The notes: a model not told the origin generated them from the sequence alone. Shown: positions 1-8,308, counted from the first letter of the stretch. The stretch: DNA of 15,958 bases from Methanosarcinales archaeon ex4572_44 (GCA_002254825.2 NJEL02000028.1:1701-17658), one strand, 5' to 3'. Translations and numbers: made by a program.

Positions 1-194
1 ACCTCAACTCAGACGGTGAGATAAACATGACCGATGTTTGCCTGCTGCTTGATCATGTCGGCAACCACAGTGATTACGAGTGGATGGCCGATGTGAACTG
101 TGATGGCTCTGTTAACATGGGTGATGTGATCTTATTGCTCAATCATCTGAACGATCCTGGGAAGTATAATCTCAATTGTTGTGAGGAGAGTTAA
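1..194 (+). CDS. C-terminal part of a dockerin-domain protein (5' end outside window)
   Basis: The open frame (codons from base 3) ends at TAA 192-194 and encodes 63 residues with two F-hand-like calcium-binding repeats of a type I dockerin. The second repeat reads DVNCDGSVNMGD followed by an ILLLNH helix; the first reads LNSDGEINMTD followed by LLLDHVG. Dockerins bind cohesin modules and attach enzymes to a scaffold or surface, so the full protein is probably secreted. The catalytic or binding modules lie upstream of the window. The end is nearly the same as that of the large glycosidase downstream: a 37-bp stretch (90-126) is identical to 3564-3600, so the two genes probably exchanged or duplicated this module recently. 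Dockerin identity is well supported; what the protein acts on cannot be told. Confidence 0.85.
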   Translation, partial: LNSDGEINMTDVCLLLDHVGNHSDYEWMADVNCDGSVNMGDVILLLNHLNDPGKYNLNCCEES

Positions 195-230
195 TGAAGA
201 TCTGGTACGATTCGACTTCAAATCGTCAGG

Positions 231-238
231 TTTATATA
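231..238 (+). promoter_or_regulatory. TATA-box-like element upstream of the large glycosidase gene
   Basis: TTTATATA lies 44-51 bases before the GTG start at 282, which would place transcription start near 260 with a short leader. Just upstream, ACGATT (207-212) and AATCGT (221-226) can pair around an 8-base loop. This could be the end of the previous transcript or an operator. The GGAG at 277-280 is too close to the start to be a good ribosome binding site; the GGAG at 271-274 is better placed. Confidence 0.5.
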
Positions 239-281
239 CCAAAAATAGAGAGCACTACTTTTACTGGTATGGAGTTGGAGT

Positions 282-3200
282 GTGAGAAGGATACTATCAG
301 CATCGGTATTTGCAGTTATTCTGTTATTAGCAACGATGTTCGCTCCTGCTAATGCTTTTGATTTTATCAAGGGTGTTGATTACAGTCTACACATGCCAGG
401 CGAGAACTGCTCTGAATTCGGAAAAGCCAACTATTCTCAAGATTTCGAGTGGATGAAACAAGCGAACATAAACACTATCCGCACTTACGATTGGATTCCA
501 GAGGAGATTTTGGCTAACGCAGCGGAATATGAAATAAAAGTGATAGAGGGAATATGGATACATACAGATGGCAACTTCTCAGACGAAACCTTCAAGAACG
601 AATGCAAGAACCATATTGCGGAGGTCATTAACAGGGACAAAGATAAGCCGTGTATAATTGGCTGGTGCATCGGGAATGAATTGAACGAAAACGCAGTTGA
701 AAAAGTCGGAAAGGAGGAAACCGAAAAATTCCTAGAAGAACTATACAATTATGCTAAATCCCTTGATTCCAACCAAAACCATTTTGTAACTCACGCAAAC
801 TGGCCTCCGTTAGATTCTCTCGACCTGTCCTTCTTCGATGTGATAAGTTTTAATGTCTACTCCTATTGGCCGCCAAAAGTTGTGAGCAGTGGTTATTATG
901 GCTATTTATGCTATTTAAAAAGTAAATATCCTGATAAACCCATTTTAATCACAGAATTCGGCTACAGCACCAGCCCAAATGGTTCAGGGAACTGTGGTTA
1001 TGGTAGAAATAGTGAAGAAGAGCAAGCCGATTGTATAAAACAGCGATGGAACGACATCGTTAGAGTGGGCTGTTTGGGCGGTATTGTTTTCGAGTGGAAC
1101 GATGAATGGTGGAAGAATAATTGTACTGGAGATGATAAAAATTCCCACAACCTAAATGACCCTGAAGAGTGGTTCGGTGTAATCGCAGTTAATGGCACCG
1201 ACCCGGATAACTATACACTGAGGAAGAAGCAGGCATACTATGCTATTAAAGAAAGGTTTGGTGAAGAATATCCCACGAAAGCAGATTTGACGAGCCCTGT
1301 CATAGACGATTTTGAAGATGCTGATATGAGTGATTGGTTTGCAATTTCAACTCCAAATGCATCCATCAGCCTATCATCTTCAAATAACAGTAAAGTTGGA
1401 AATTATTCGATGAAGATCGCTTATAATATAAATGAGTATGATAAAAATTGGTGTCTCGTTTACAGGCAAGTAAATAGATGGGTAAATTATGACAATGTAA
1501 GTTTATGGGTATATGGAGATAATTCTGGCAATACGTTGGAGATCAAGCTTGAGGAAGATTATGGTGAGGAACGATGGGTGTATGCGCCAATTATAAATTG
1601 GAGTGGATGGAAAAAACTCGAAATACCTATTTCTTCCTTTAGCGCAGAAGAGATAGCAAATGGCATTTTTGATAAGTCAAAGATAAAACGCTTTACACTG
1701 GCTATATCTGGAGCCAACCCCTCCAATTCCACTATTTATGTGGACGATATTACACTGAACTTATCCGACATGTCAGACGATGATTTTCTTGATATGGTAG
1801 AACATGCCACATTTAACTATTTCTGGAACGAAGCAAACCAGAGCAACGGTTTAATCAGGGACAGAAGCACGCCAGACTCCCCCTGCAGTATTGCAGCGGT
1901 AGGTTTTGGTCTCTCAGCAATATGCATAGCAGAAAGTAGAGGATGGGTAAACCGCAGAGATGCATCTGACCGAATACTGACCACACTCGAAACTTTTGAT
2001 GATTTATACAATAAAGAAGGGTTTTATTATCACTGGATTAACATGAGCACGGGTGAGCGCGAATGGAGTTGTGAAGTATCATCTATTGACACTGCGCTCT
2101 TGATGGCAGGCATATTACATGCTGGTGTGCATTTTAAAGAGAATGAAAGCATAAGGGAGTTGTCAAAAGAGCTCTACGAAAGAGTAAATTGGAGATGGAT
2201 GCTCAATGGAACAGATACCATTGCAATGAAGTGGACACCTGAAGATGGCTTATCACCAGACTATTGGTATGGGTATAATGAAGCAATGATTCTGTATCTG
2301 CTGGCTGTTGGCTCACCGACTCATCCAGTTCCAGATCCAAAGAGGAGCTGGGATGCGTGGGCAAGCACCTATGGTAAGGGATGTGGCAGGATGATAGACG
2401 ACTTTGAAGACGCTGATCTGAGTGACTGGCACCCTTTTACAAATTCCAGTGCATCCATCAGTATATCGCCTTCAAATCGCAGTAAAATCGGAGATTATTC
2501 GATGAAGATCGACTATCATATAGAGTATAATACTGGCGGAGAACAATGTGGCATCTACATGGATAAAAATACATGGGCCAATTATGGTAATGTAAGTTTA
2601 TGGGTATATGGTGACAATTCTGGCAATACATTGAGAATCAAGCTCGAGGAAAGTCGTGTCGGGGAACACTGGATATACGAATCACCTTTAAATTGGACGG
2701 ATTGGAAACAGTTTGACATACCACTTTCTTCTTTCAAGGTGTGGGAACAGACAAGGAAGGATGGTATACTGGATATGACCAAGGTCAATCGATTCACGGT
2801 TGTCATATTGGGAGCCAATACATCCGATTCCACGATTTATGTGGATGACTTTAAATTGCCATGCAACTCTTCAAATTGTTCTAATGGTGAAGATTTTATC
2901 TATTGCTGGACCGGAAGCTTATTTACCTATCAATATTCTCATTGCTGGGTTGATTTCAGAAATAGGCACGATGCTTATGCCGATTACTGGCAAAACTCGA
3001 TAAACGCGGTCAAGGAAAATAGATTGTTCTGTATTGATGAGAGTGATGTGTATGCTACCTACGGAGATAAGTGTTGGGGATTGACCGCGTGTGATGGGCC
3101 TTGTGGATACACCGGCTATGGGAGTTGTCCTGCTTATTATCACGATGGAACGATCGCACCAACAGGTGCAGGCGGGTCAGTGGCATTAGCCCCAGATATT

Positions 3201-3680
3201 GCTATTCCTGCTCTGCGGTATATGTATAAAGCATATGGAGGTAGAATCTGGGGTAAATACGGGTTCAAGGACGCATTCAACCTGGATACGAATCTTTATC
3301 TTGACGGATATCAGCCATGGTGGGATGAGGATTACATCGCCATCGATGAAGGAGCGATCATTCTCATGATTGAGAATCATCGTAGTGGATCGGTGTGGGA
3401 CGAATTTATGCAGAATGAAAATATTAAAAAAGCCATGGACGCGGCAGGGTTTATGGAACGCGGTGACGTGAACAGCGATCACGCGCATGACAAGGATGAT
3501 ATCCTCGCACTCATAAACCACGTAGGCAATCCCGCGGTGCACCCGATCCATGAGTGGGCGGGTGATGTGAACTGTGATGGCTCTGTTAACATGGGTGATG
3601 GAATCCTATTACTGAATCACGTGGGTGATCCGGATAGGTATGGTCTGGGGTTGAGAAGCAAGTGTATATGTTGGGTGTGA
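282..3680 (+). CDS. Secreted multidomain glycoside hydrolase: GH-A barrel, CBM11-like, GH144-like (interrupted by a second CBM), dockerin
   Basis: This 1132-residue protein starts at GTG 282 and opens with a signal peptide (about residues 1-25, ending APANA). Residues 26-330 look like a clan GH-A TIM barrel: GNE with putative acid/base Glu133 and ITEFG with putative nucleophile Glu225. Residues 340-493 form a CBM11/CIA30-like beta-sandwich opening IDDFEDAD. Residues 499-703 and 872-1057 together match the GH144/PF10091 glucoamylase-like family (beta-1,2-glucanases are the characterised members). Marks are YFWNEAN, GLIRDRS, EVSSIDTALL, QYSHCWVDFR, WGLTACDGP and DGTIAPTGAGG. A second CBM (704-860) sits inside that domain. 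Residues 1060-1120 are a type I dockerin. The domain set suggests an extracellular beta-glucan-degrading enzyme that docks onto a cohesin. There are many N-x-S/T sites, consistent with archaeal surface glycosylation. The stop overlaps the next ATG (TGATG at 3678-3682). Substrate is inferred from family only. Confidence 0.88.
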   Translation: MRRILSASVFAVILLLATMFAPANAFDFIKGVDYSLHMPGENCSEFGKANYSQDFEWMKQANINTIRTYDWIPEEILANAAEYEIKVIEGIWIHTDGNFSDETFKNECKNHIAEVINRDKDKPCIIGWCIGNELNENAVEKVGKEETEKFLEELYNYAKSLDSNQNHFVTHANWPPLDSLDLSFFDVISFNVYSYWPPKVVSSGYYGYLCYLKSKYPDKPILITEFGYSTSPNGSGNCGYGRNSEEEQADCIKQRWNDIVRVGCLGGIVFEWNDEWWKNNCTGDDKNSHNLNDPEEWFGVIAVNGTDPDNYTLRKKQAYYAIKERFGEEYPTKADLTSPVIDDFEDADMSDWFAISTPNASISLSSSNNSKVGNYSMKIAYNINEYDKNWCLVYRQVNRWVNYDNVSLWVYGDNSGNTLEIKLEEDYGEERWVYAPIINWSGWKKLEIPISSFSAEEIANGIFDKSKIKRFTLAISGANPSNSTIYVDDITLNLSDMSDDDFLDMVEHATFNYFWNEANQSNGLIRDRSTPDSPCSIAAVGFGLSAICIAESRGWVNRRDASDRILTTLETFDDLYNKEGFYYHWINMSTGEREWSCEVSSIDTALLMAGILHAGVHFKENESIRELSKELYERVNWRWMLNGTDTIAMKWTPEDGLSPDYWYGYNEAMILYLLAVGSPTHPVPDPKRSWDAWASTYGKGCGRMIDDFEDADLSDWHPFTNSSASISISPSNRSKIGDYSMKIDYHIEYNTGGEQCGIYMDKNTWANYGNVSLWVYGDNSGNTLRIKLEESRVGEHWIYESPLNWTDWKQFDIPLSSFKVWEQTRKDGILDMTKVNRFTVVILGANTSDSTIYVDDFKLPCNSSNCSNGEDFIYCWTGSLFTYQYSHCWVDFRNRHDAYADYWQNSINAVKENRLFCIDESDVYATYGDKCWGLTACDGPCGYTGYGSCPAYYHDGTIAPTGAGGSVALAPDIAIPALRYMYKAYGGRIWGKYGFKDAFNLDTNLYLDGYQPWWDEDYIAIDEGAIILMIENHRSGSVWDEFMQNENIKKAMDAAGFMERGDVNSDHAHDKDDILALINHVGNPAVHPIHEWAGDVNCDGSVNMGDGILLLNHVGDPDRYGLGLRSKCICWV
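2394..2855 (+). repeat. Second copy of the CBM11-like module; first copy at 1302-1760
   Basis: The two stretches encode the same module. Both start IDDFEDAD and share SMKI, NVSLWVYGDNSGNTL, IKLEE and STIYVDD, and DNA similarity is visible by eye in the segments around 1490-1545 and 2575-2635. The copy at 2394 interrupts the GH144-like domain, between WASTYGKG and WTGSLFTYQYSH. This points to an internal duplication followed by insertion, or to recombination between modules. Confidence 0.75.
3564..3600 (+). repeat. 37-bp exact copy of bases 90-126 (dockerin repeat)
   Basis: Both stretches code for DVNCDGSVNMGD in the second dockerin repeat of neighbouring genes. They are identical for 37 bases including synonymous positions, while the surrounding dockerin sequence differs, as expected after gene conversion or a recent module transfer. 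Confidence 0.9.
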
Positions 3681-4696
3681 TGTCTTTGACAAGGGAAGCG
3701 ATGTTGTATACAGGGGTTGGTGATGGCAGGGTTGAGTGTGGTGTGTGCAGTCGTAGGTGTGTGATCTCTCCTGGTAAGCTTGGTTTCTGCCGAACGCGTG
3801 AGAACAGGGACGGTAAGCTGTACACTCTGATCTATGGGCTTGTATCGAGTGTTTCCGCCGATCCGATTGAGAAGAAGCCGCTCTATCATTTTATGCCTGG
3901 CAGTTTGAGTTACTCTCTTGGAACCGTGGGGTGCAACTTCAGGTGTCTCCATTGCCAGAACTACACGGTCTCGCAGATGCGTCATGATGAGGTACGCACA
4001 TTCGAATTATCGCCTGAGGATGCTGTTAGCCGTGCGCTTGAAACGGGGTGTCGAAGCATGGCGTTCACGTACAACGAGCCCACGATATGGTTTGAGTACA
4101 CGTACGATACCGCGCGGCTTGCACATGATTCCGGGCTTGCTAACGTGTATGTGACAAATGGTTATATCACCGAGGAGGCACTCAAGACCATTGCACCATA
4201 CCTTGATGCACTCAGTTTTGACATCAAGGCATTCAGTGATGACTTCTATAAGAATATTTGTCATGCCAGACTCGCGCCAGTACTCGATACTGCACTGCTT
4301 GGAAAAGAGCTTGGGATGCACATAGAAGTTGTAAATCTCATAATCCCGACTCTCAACGACTCTACAGATGAAATAAGGGAATTTGTGGAGTGGATCAAGG
4401 ATAATCTTGGCGCAGATACTCCTCTCCACTTCACATGCTTCTACCCATACTACAAGCTGAACGACCTCCCGCAGACACCGTTCAACACGCTTGAAGAAGC
4501 CTACAGGATCGCTAAAGATGCTGGAATGGAGTACGTTTACATCGGAAACGTGCCCGATACAGAGCAAAACAACACTTATTGTCCCAGTTGTGGCAGAGAG
4601 CTGATCAAACGATACGGCTTTCATGTGGTAGAGAACAGGATCACGCCCGATGGCAAGTGTCCAGAGTGCGGCACAAGGATCAAGGTAAAAGAGTGA
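3680..4696 (+). CDS. amrS: AmrS-type radical SAM protein (AmmeMemoRadiSam system)
   Basis: The protein is 338 residues from ATG 3680. The frame is also open to a GTG at 3662 and an ATG at 3668, but ATG 3680 overlaps the previous stop (TGATG) and gives the usual family N-terminus. A cysteine cluster comes first (C20, C23, C27, C37: CGVCSRRC then GFC). The radical SAM CxxxCxxC follows in GCNFRCLHCQN (C85, C89, C92), which binds a 4Fe-4S cluster and S-adenosylmethionine. The C-terminus has a zinc ribbon (YCPSCG ... KCPECG), as is usual in AmrS. The family is linked genetically to Memo and AMMECR1 proteins; its reaction is not established. Neither partner is in this window. The stop overlaps the ATG of a 28-codon ORF before pyrG, so the gene is probably co-transcribed with the nucleotide genes. 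Confidence 0.88.
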   Translation: MSLTREAMLYTGVGDGRVECGVCSRRCVISPGKLGFCRTRENRDGKLYTLIYGLVSSVSADPIEKKPLYHFMPGSLSYSLGTVGCNFRCLHCQNYTVSQMRHDEVRTFELSPEDAVSRALETGCRSMAFTYNEPTIWFEYTYDTARLAHDSGLANVYVTNGYITEEALKTIAPYLDALSFDIKAFSDDFYKNICHARLAPVLDTALLGKELGMHIEVVNLIIPTLNDSTDEIREFVEWIKDNLGADTPLHFTCFYPYYKLNDLPQTPFNTLEEAYRIAKDAGMEYVYIGNVPDTEQNNTYCPSCGRELIKRYGFHVVENRITPDGKCPECGTRIKVKE

Positions 4697-4782
4697 TGAG
4701 ACTCAAGGGTTTTAAGTACCTTGATCATCCTACTGCACCGTGTATGTATGCGGTTGACACACATCTCGTGGTGATACGATGA
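4696..4782 (+). CDS. 28-residue ORF overlapping amrS stop and pyrG start
   Basis: ATG 4696 overlaps the amrS stop (TGATG) and its own TGA (4780-4782) overlaps the pyrG ATG (ATGA at 4779-4782). This ORF therefore fills the amrS-pyrG gap exactly and would let ribosomes pass from one gene to the next. The peptide includes GFKYLDHPTAP, which faintly resembles the N-terminus of archease proteins (xYLDHTAD). It could therefore be the remnant of an archease gene, a translated coupling peptide, or chance. No other support exists for its translation. A TATA-like TTTTAAGTA lies inside it at 4710-4718. Confidence 0.4.
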   Translation: MRLKGFKYLDHPTAPCMYAVDTHLVVIR

Positions 4783-6377
4783 AGTATATCGTTGTCACTG
4801 GCGGTGTTATGAGTGGGCTTGGAAAAGGAATAACTGCCGCGTCTGTTGGCAGGATTTTGAAGAACAAGGGCTATGATGTCACTGCAATCAAGATCGACCC
4901 CTACATCAATATTGACGCTGGCACCATGAGCCCGTACCAGCACGGCGAGGTCTTCGTCCTTAAGGATGGCGGCGAGGTAGACCTTGACCTTGGTAACTAT
5001 GAGCGTTTCCTCGATTCCGAACTCACCCACGATCACAACATCACCACAGGAAAAGTCTACCAGAGCGTGATAGAGAAGGAGCGCCGCGGCGATTATCTCG
5101 GAAAGACCGTTCAGATCATCCCACACGTCACCGATGAGATAAAAGAGAGAATACGAACTGTTGCAGCGGCAAGCGGTGCTGAGATCTGCATGATCGAGAT
5201 AGGCGGAACAGTGGGCGATATCGAAAGCATGCCATTCCTTGAGGCCGTGCGCCAGATGCATGCTGAAGAGCCCGAGGGTCACATGGCGTTTCTCCACGTT
5301 ACACTGGTGCCCATGGACAGTCAGGGCGATCAGAAGACCAAGCCAACCCAGCACTCTGTACGTGAACTCCGAGAGCTCGGACTGCGCCCAGACATGATCA
5401 TTGCACGATGCAGGGTACCTCTCGGGGAGGGTGCAAAGAGTAAGATATCAATGTTCTGCGACGTGCCGCCCGAGGCTGTGATCAGTGCCCATGATGCAGA
5501 AGAGATCTACACGGTGCCACTGCAGATGGAACGCGAAGGTCTCTCAGATTATCTGATGCGTAAGCTGAACCTCTCAGTCTTCGAGATCCGAACCCACTGG
5601 GGCGAGATGGTCGAACGGATGCGCCGCATAACAGGAGAAGTTAACGTTGCAATCGTTGGCAAATACACGAACCTCCAGGACGCCTACATAAGTATCAGAG
5701 AGGCTCTCAAACACGCCTCAATCGAATGCAAATGCGCTGTCAACCCGACATGGATTGAATCAGAAGAACTGGAAGAAAAACCTGACCTGATAGAAAAACT
5801 CGATAGGTACGACGGCATACTGGTCCCGGGCGGATTCGGCTCACGCGGAACCGATGGCAAGATACGAACAATCCGCTACGCAAGAGAACACAACATACCC
5901 TACCTCGGACTATGCCTTGGAATGCAACTTGCAGTGATCGAATTTGCACGAAACGCCCTCCAACTCAAAGACGCCGACAGCTCAGAATTCTCAAACACAA
6001 AAAACCCAGTGATAGACCTCCTACCAGAACAAGAAGAGCTCGAAGACCTCGGAGGAACTATGCGACTCGGAAACTACGAAGCCGAGATAACCCTGGAGAG
6101 CCTCGCACACAGAATATACAACAAAACAACGATCACCGAGCGCCACCGTCACCGCTACGAGGTAAACCCAGAATACATAGAAAAAATCGAGGCAGAAGGC
6201 ATGAAATTCACAGGAAAGAACAAAAACAGGATGGAGATACTGGAAATACCCTCACACCCATTCTTCATCGCATCACAATTCCACCCCGAATTCAAATCAA
6301 GACCAGGAAAACCAGCACCACTCTTCAAAAGCTTCGTAGAAGCCATGATAGAACATAAAAACAAGAAGGAGTTATGA
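4779..6377 (+). CDS. pyrG: CTP synthase
   Basis: This 532-residue cytosolic enzyme aminates UTP to CTP using ATP and glutamine and is full length for the family. The N-terminal amidoligase domain (about 1-270) shows GGVMSGLGKGI (P-loop), KIDPYINIDAGTMSP and GEVFVLKDGGE. The C-terminal class I glutaminase domain (about 285-525) has the nucleophile Cys379 in GLCLGMQ, the oxyanion region GGFGSRG, and His502/Glu504 in FHPEF. The ATG at 4779 overlaps the preceding small ORF, and GGTGAT just upstream may act as ribosome binding site. guaAb follows after 3 bases, pairing CTP and GMP synthesis in one unit. Codon third positions change from mixed at the start to almost all A or C at the end (18 of 20 codons from 6300). 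Confidence 0.98.
   Translation: MKYIVVTGGVMSGLGKGITAASVGRILKNKGYDVTAIKIDPYINIDAGTMSPYQHGEVFVLKDGGEVDLDLGNYERFLDSELTHDHNITTGKVYQSVIEKERRGDYLGKTVQIIPHVTDEIKERIRTVAAASGAEICMIEIGGTVGDIESMPFLEAVRQMHAEEPEGHMAFLHVTLVPMDSQGDQKTKPTQHSVRELRELGLRPDMIIARCRVPLGEGAKSKISMFCDVPPEAVISAHDAEEIYTVPLQMEREGLSDYLMRKLNLSVFEIRTHWGEMVERMRRITGEVNVAIVGKYTNLQDAYISIREALKHASIECKCAVNPTWIESEELEEKPDLIEKLDRYDGILVPGGFGSRGTDGKIRTIRYAREHNIPYLGLCLGMQLAVIEFARNALQLKDADSSEFSNTKNPVIDLLPEQEELEDLGGTMRLGNYEAEITLESLAHRIYNKTTITERHRHRYEVNPEYIEKIEAEGMKFTGKNKNRMEILEIPSHPFFIASQFHPEFKSRPGKPAPLFKSFVEAMIEHKNKKEL
6366..6371 (+). promoter_or_regulatory. Ribosome binding site for guaAb
   Basis: AAGGAG lies inside the last codons of pyrG, 9 bases before ATG 6381. 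It supports that start and tight translational linkage of the two genes. Confidence 0.75.
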
Positions 6378-6380
6378 AAC

Positions 6381-7295
6381 ATGGTCAAGATCGAAACATT
6401 CATCCAGAAAGCAATTGAACGGATCAAACGAGAAGCAAAAGGCAGAACACTGATAGCCCTCTCAGGTGGAGTTGACAGCTCAGTCTGCGCAATACTCGCA
6501 AACAGAGCAATAGGAAACCTGCTCACACCAATATACATCGACACAGGACTCATGAGAGCAGGCGAAACAGAACGAATAAGAGAAACATTCAAAGACATAG
6601 ACCTCGAAATCGTCAACGCAAAAGAACGATTCCTACAAAACCTGAAAGGAATAATAGACCCAGAAGAAAAGAGAAAAGCCATAGGCGAAACATTCATACG
6701 AATATTCGAAGAAGAAGCACGCAAAAGAGACATCCACTACCTCATACAAGGAACCATATACCCTGACCGAATCGAATCAGAAGGCGGAATCAAAAGCCAC
6801 CACAACGTAGGCGGGCTACCCACCAACATAGACTTCGACAAAATAATAGAACCAATCGACGAACTCTACAAAGACGAAGTAAGAGAAATAGCACGAACGC
6901 TCAAACTACCAACCGAAATAAGCGAACGCATGCCCTTTCCCGGACCCGGACTCGCCGTACGAATCATAGGCGAAGTAACAGACGAAAAACTCGAAGCAGT
7001 ACGAAAAGCAAACACCATCGTAGAAGAAGAACTACTCGAACCATACAAACCCTGGCAAACATTCGCAGCACTACTCGAAAAAGGAACAGGAGTAAAAGGC
7101 GACATCCGAGTCCACGGCTGGATAATAGCAGTACGAGCAGTAACATCCCGAGACGGAATGACAGCAGACACACTCCAACTACCCTGGCAAACGCTCCAAA
7201 AAATCGAATCACGAATCACACGAGAAATACCCAACGTAACCCGCGTACTCTACGACCTCACACCAAAACCACCAGCAACAATAGAATTCGAATGA
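6381..7295 (+). CDS. guaAB: GMP synthase ATP-pyrophosphatase subunit (archaeal subunit B)
   Basis: This 304-residue protein activates XMP with ATP and accepts ammonia to make GMP. The PP-loop motif SGGVDSS is at residues 28-34. Other marks are the family signature PFPGPGLAVRIIGEVT and the C-terminal dimerisation part ending YDLTPKPPATIEFE. The glutaminase domain present in bacterial GuaA is absent, as expected in Archaea, where a separate small subunit delivers ammonia; that partner is not in the window. It follows pyrG by 3 bases. Codon use is extreme: in codons 7020-7079, 19 of 20 third positions are A or C, the one exception being Trp TGG. This is the end of a gradient that begins in amrS. 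Confidence 0.96.
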   Translation: MVKIETFIQKAIERIKREAKGRTLIALSGGVDSSVCAILANRAIGNLLTPIYIDTGLMRAGETERIRETFKDIDLEIVNAKERFLQNLKGIIDPEEKRKAIGETFIRIFEEEARKRDIHYLIQGTIYPDRIESEGGIKSHHNVGGLPTNIDFDKIIEPIDELYKDEVREIARTLKLPTEISERMPFPGPGLAVRIIGEVTDEKLEAVRKANTIVEEELLEPYKPWQTFAALLEKGTGVKGDIRVHGWIIAVRAVTSRDGMTADTLQLPWQTLQKIESRITREIPNVTRVLYDLTPKPPATIEFE

Positions 7296-7350
7296 AAAAC
7301 ACGAACCTCGGATTTCGCTACGTGTTGTCCAGGGTATCGAGTGGATGCTC

Positions 7351-8163
7351 TTAAATATTATTCTTAATATTCGAATATAATCTTAATAATAATGCAGAGA
7401 TTCGAGGTATATCAAATTCCGAAATATCGTTTTCATCCGAAACAATTATAATTGAATGAGCATTTGCATTTGCACCTTTTCTGAAAGGTTTTATTAATGA
7501 AATAACCTCAGTTATTAGTTGTTCGTCCACCGTAAAATCACTTTTTCTCTCTTCAATATTCATTAACAATATTGTAAAATTTTGGAACTTTCGATCTTTT
7601 ACTAGATAATATATCTCCAAATTGCCAGGTTTGTTATGTGGATATTTCATCCTTAATATCTCGATGATAAGATTTTCGAATAATTTTCTACTTAAAAGCA
7701 TTACTGAGGTAAAAAGTTTCATTTGATATGCTTTATTAATCTCATCACAGAGTTCATTATAAAATACATCATTAAAATCTAGATCAATTAAATTCGATGA
7801 TTGTCCAATTGGAACTATTAAGGAAGTTGGTTCACCACTGGTTGAACTAAAATTTTTCTCATTTTCATTATAGATTATTCCATTATCCTGCAAATATTCT
7901 ATAAGCTGAGGTCTCCAATATTTTACATAATCACCAAAATAATTCCAATTATCAGGATGTTTTATTTCATAATTTTCAAGAAGGTCTTTAATAACAATTA
8001 ATCCTTCTTCAAGATTTAATTTTGGAAAAATAGTTAAATTCGCATCTTCTTCATCAATTCCAAGTAAAGATATTAAAACTTCTTTAAAATTATTAGGATA
8101 ATAATGTTGATACATTTTCTGAACATGAGTCCAAATTTTAGGATGAATTTTAATTTGCCGCAT
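7351..8163 (-). CDS. Hypothetical protein with DUF4145/HEPN-like C-terminal region
   Basis: The 270-residue protein starts at ATG 8163 and is much richer in A+T than the flanking genes. No enzyme motif is certain. Residues from about 145 to 265 look like the helical DUF4145 family, a HEPN-related fold: a helix with LLSRKLFENLIIEIL, a spacer, and then FRKGANANAHS, which resembles the family's R..GN.aaH motif. HEPN-like proteins often occur in RNA-targeting defence or toxin modules. The R-to-H spacing here does not match the classical catalytic RX4-6H, so nuclease activity is not supported. The N-terminal 110 residues are unassigned. No second defence gene is beside it. Composition and position (next to a truncated Sm-like gene) suggest acquisition by transfer. 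Confidence 0.75.
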   Translation of the reverse strand: MRQIKIHPKIWTHVQKMYQHYYPNNFKEVLISLLGIDEEDANLTIFPKLNLEEGLIVIKDLLENYEIKHPDNWNYFGDYVKYWRPQLIEYLQDNGIIYNENEKNFSSTSGEPTSLIVPIGQSSNLIDLDFNDVFYNELCDEINKAYQMKLFTSVMLLSRKLFENLIIEILRMKYPHNKPGNLEIYYLVKDRKFQNFTILLMNIEERKSDFTVDEQLITEVISLIKPFRKGANANAHSIIIVSDENDISEFDIPRISALLLRLYSNIKNNI

Positions 8164-8190
8164 AGCTTCTTTTAATAATTTTGTTCATCT

Positions 8191-8200
8191 GTTTAAATAT
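8191..8200 (-). promoter_or_regulatory. TATA-box-like element for the DUF4145-like gene
   Basis: On the minus strand this reads ATATTTAAAC, about 30 bases before ATG 8163. That spacing predicts a nearly leaderless transcript, which fits the lack of a clear ribosome binding site. Confidence 0.45.
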
Positions 8201-8308
8201 GTATAATCCTCTCTCAGAGCATGCCCACCCATTTCGCAGTCACTACACCCCGCCCTTAATAAATAGAAGATTCGTTAGCGTTTTTCGCTTATAAAGGTTT
8301 TGTTTTGA

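Noticed and set aside
4007..4624. A 205-residue minus-strand open frame
   Set aside because: It is antisense to amrS, with no domain and no start signal.
7298..7326. AACACG/CGTGTT pair after guaAb as a terminator hairpin
   Set aside because: The stem is only 6 bp with a 17-base loop and no T run follows, so no terminator can be claimed.
7367..7378. ATATTCGAATAT palindrome
   Set aside because: It lies in the AT-rich coding end of the DUF4145-like gene, where such palindromes are expected by chance.
8277..8289. AGCG-TTTTT-CGCT hairpin downstream of the Sm-like gene
   Set aside because: The stem is only 4 bp, and on the gene's strand the loop is A-rich rather than followed by T, so it is not a convincing terminator.
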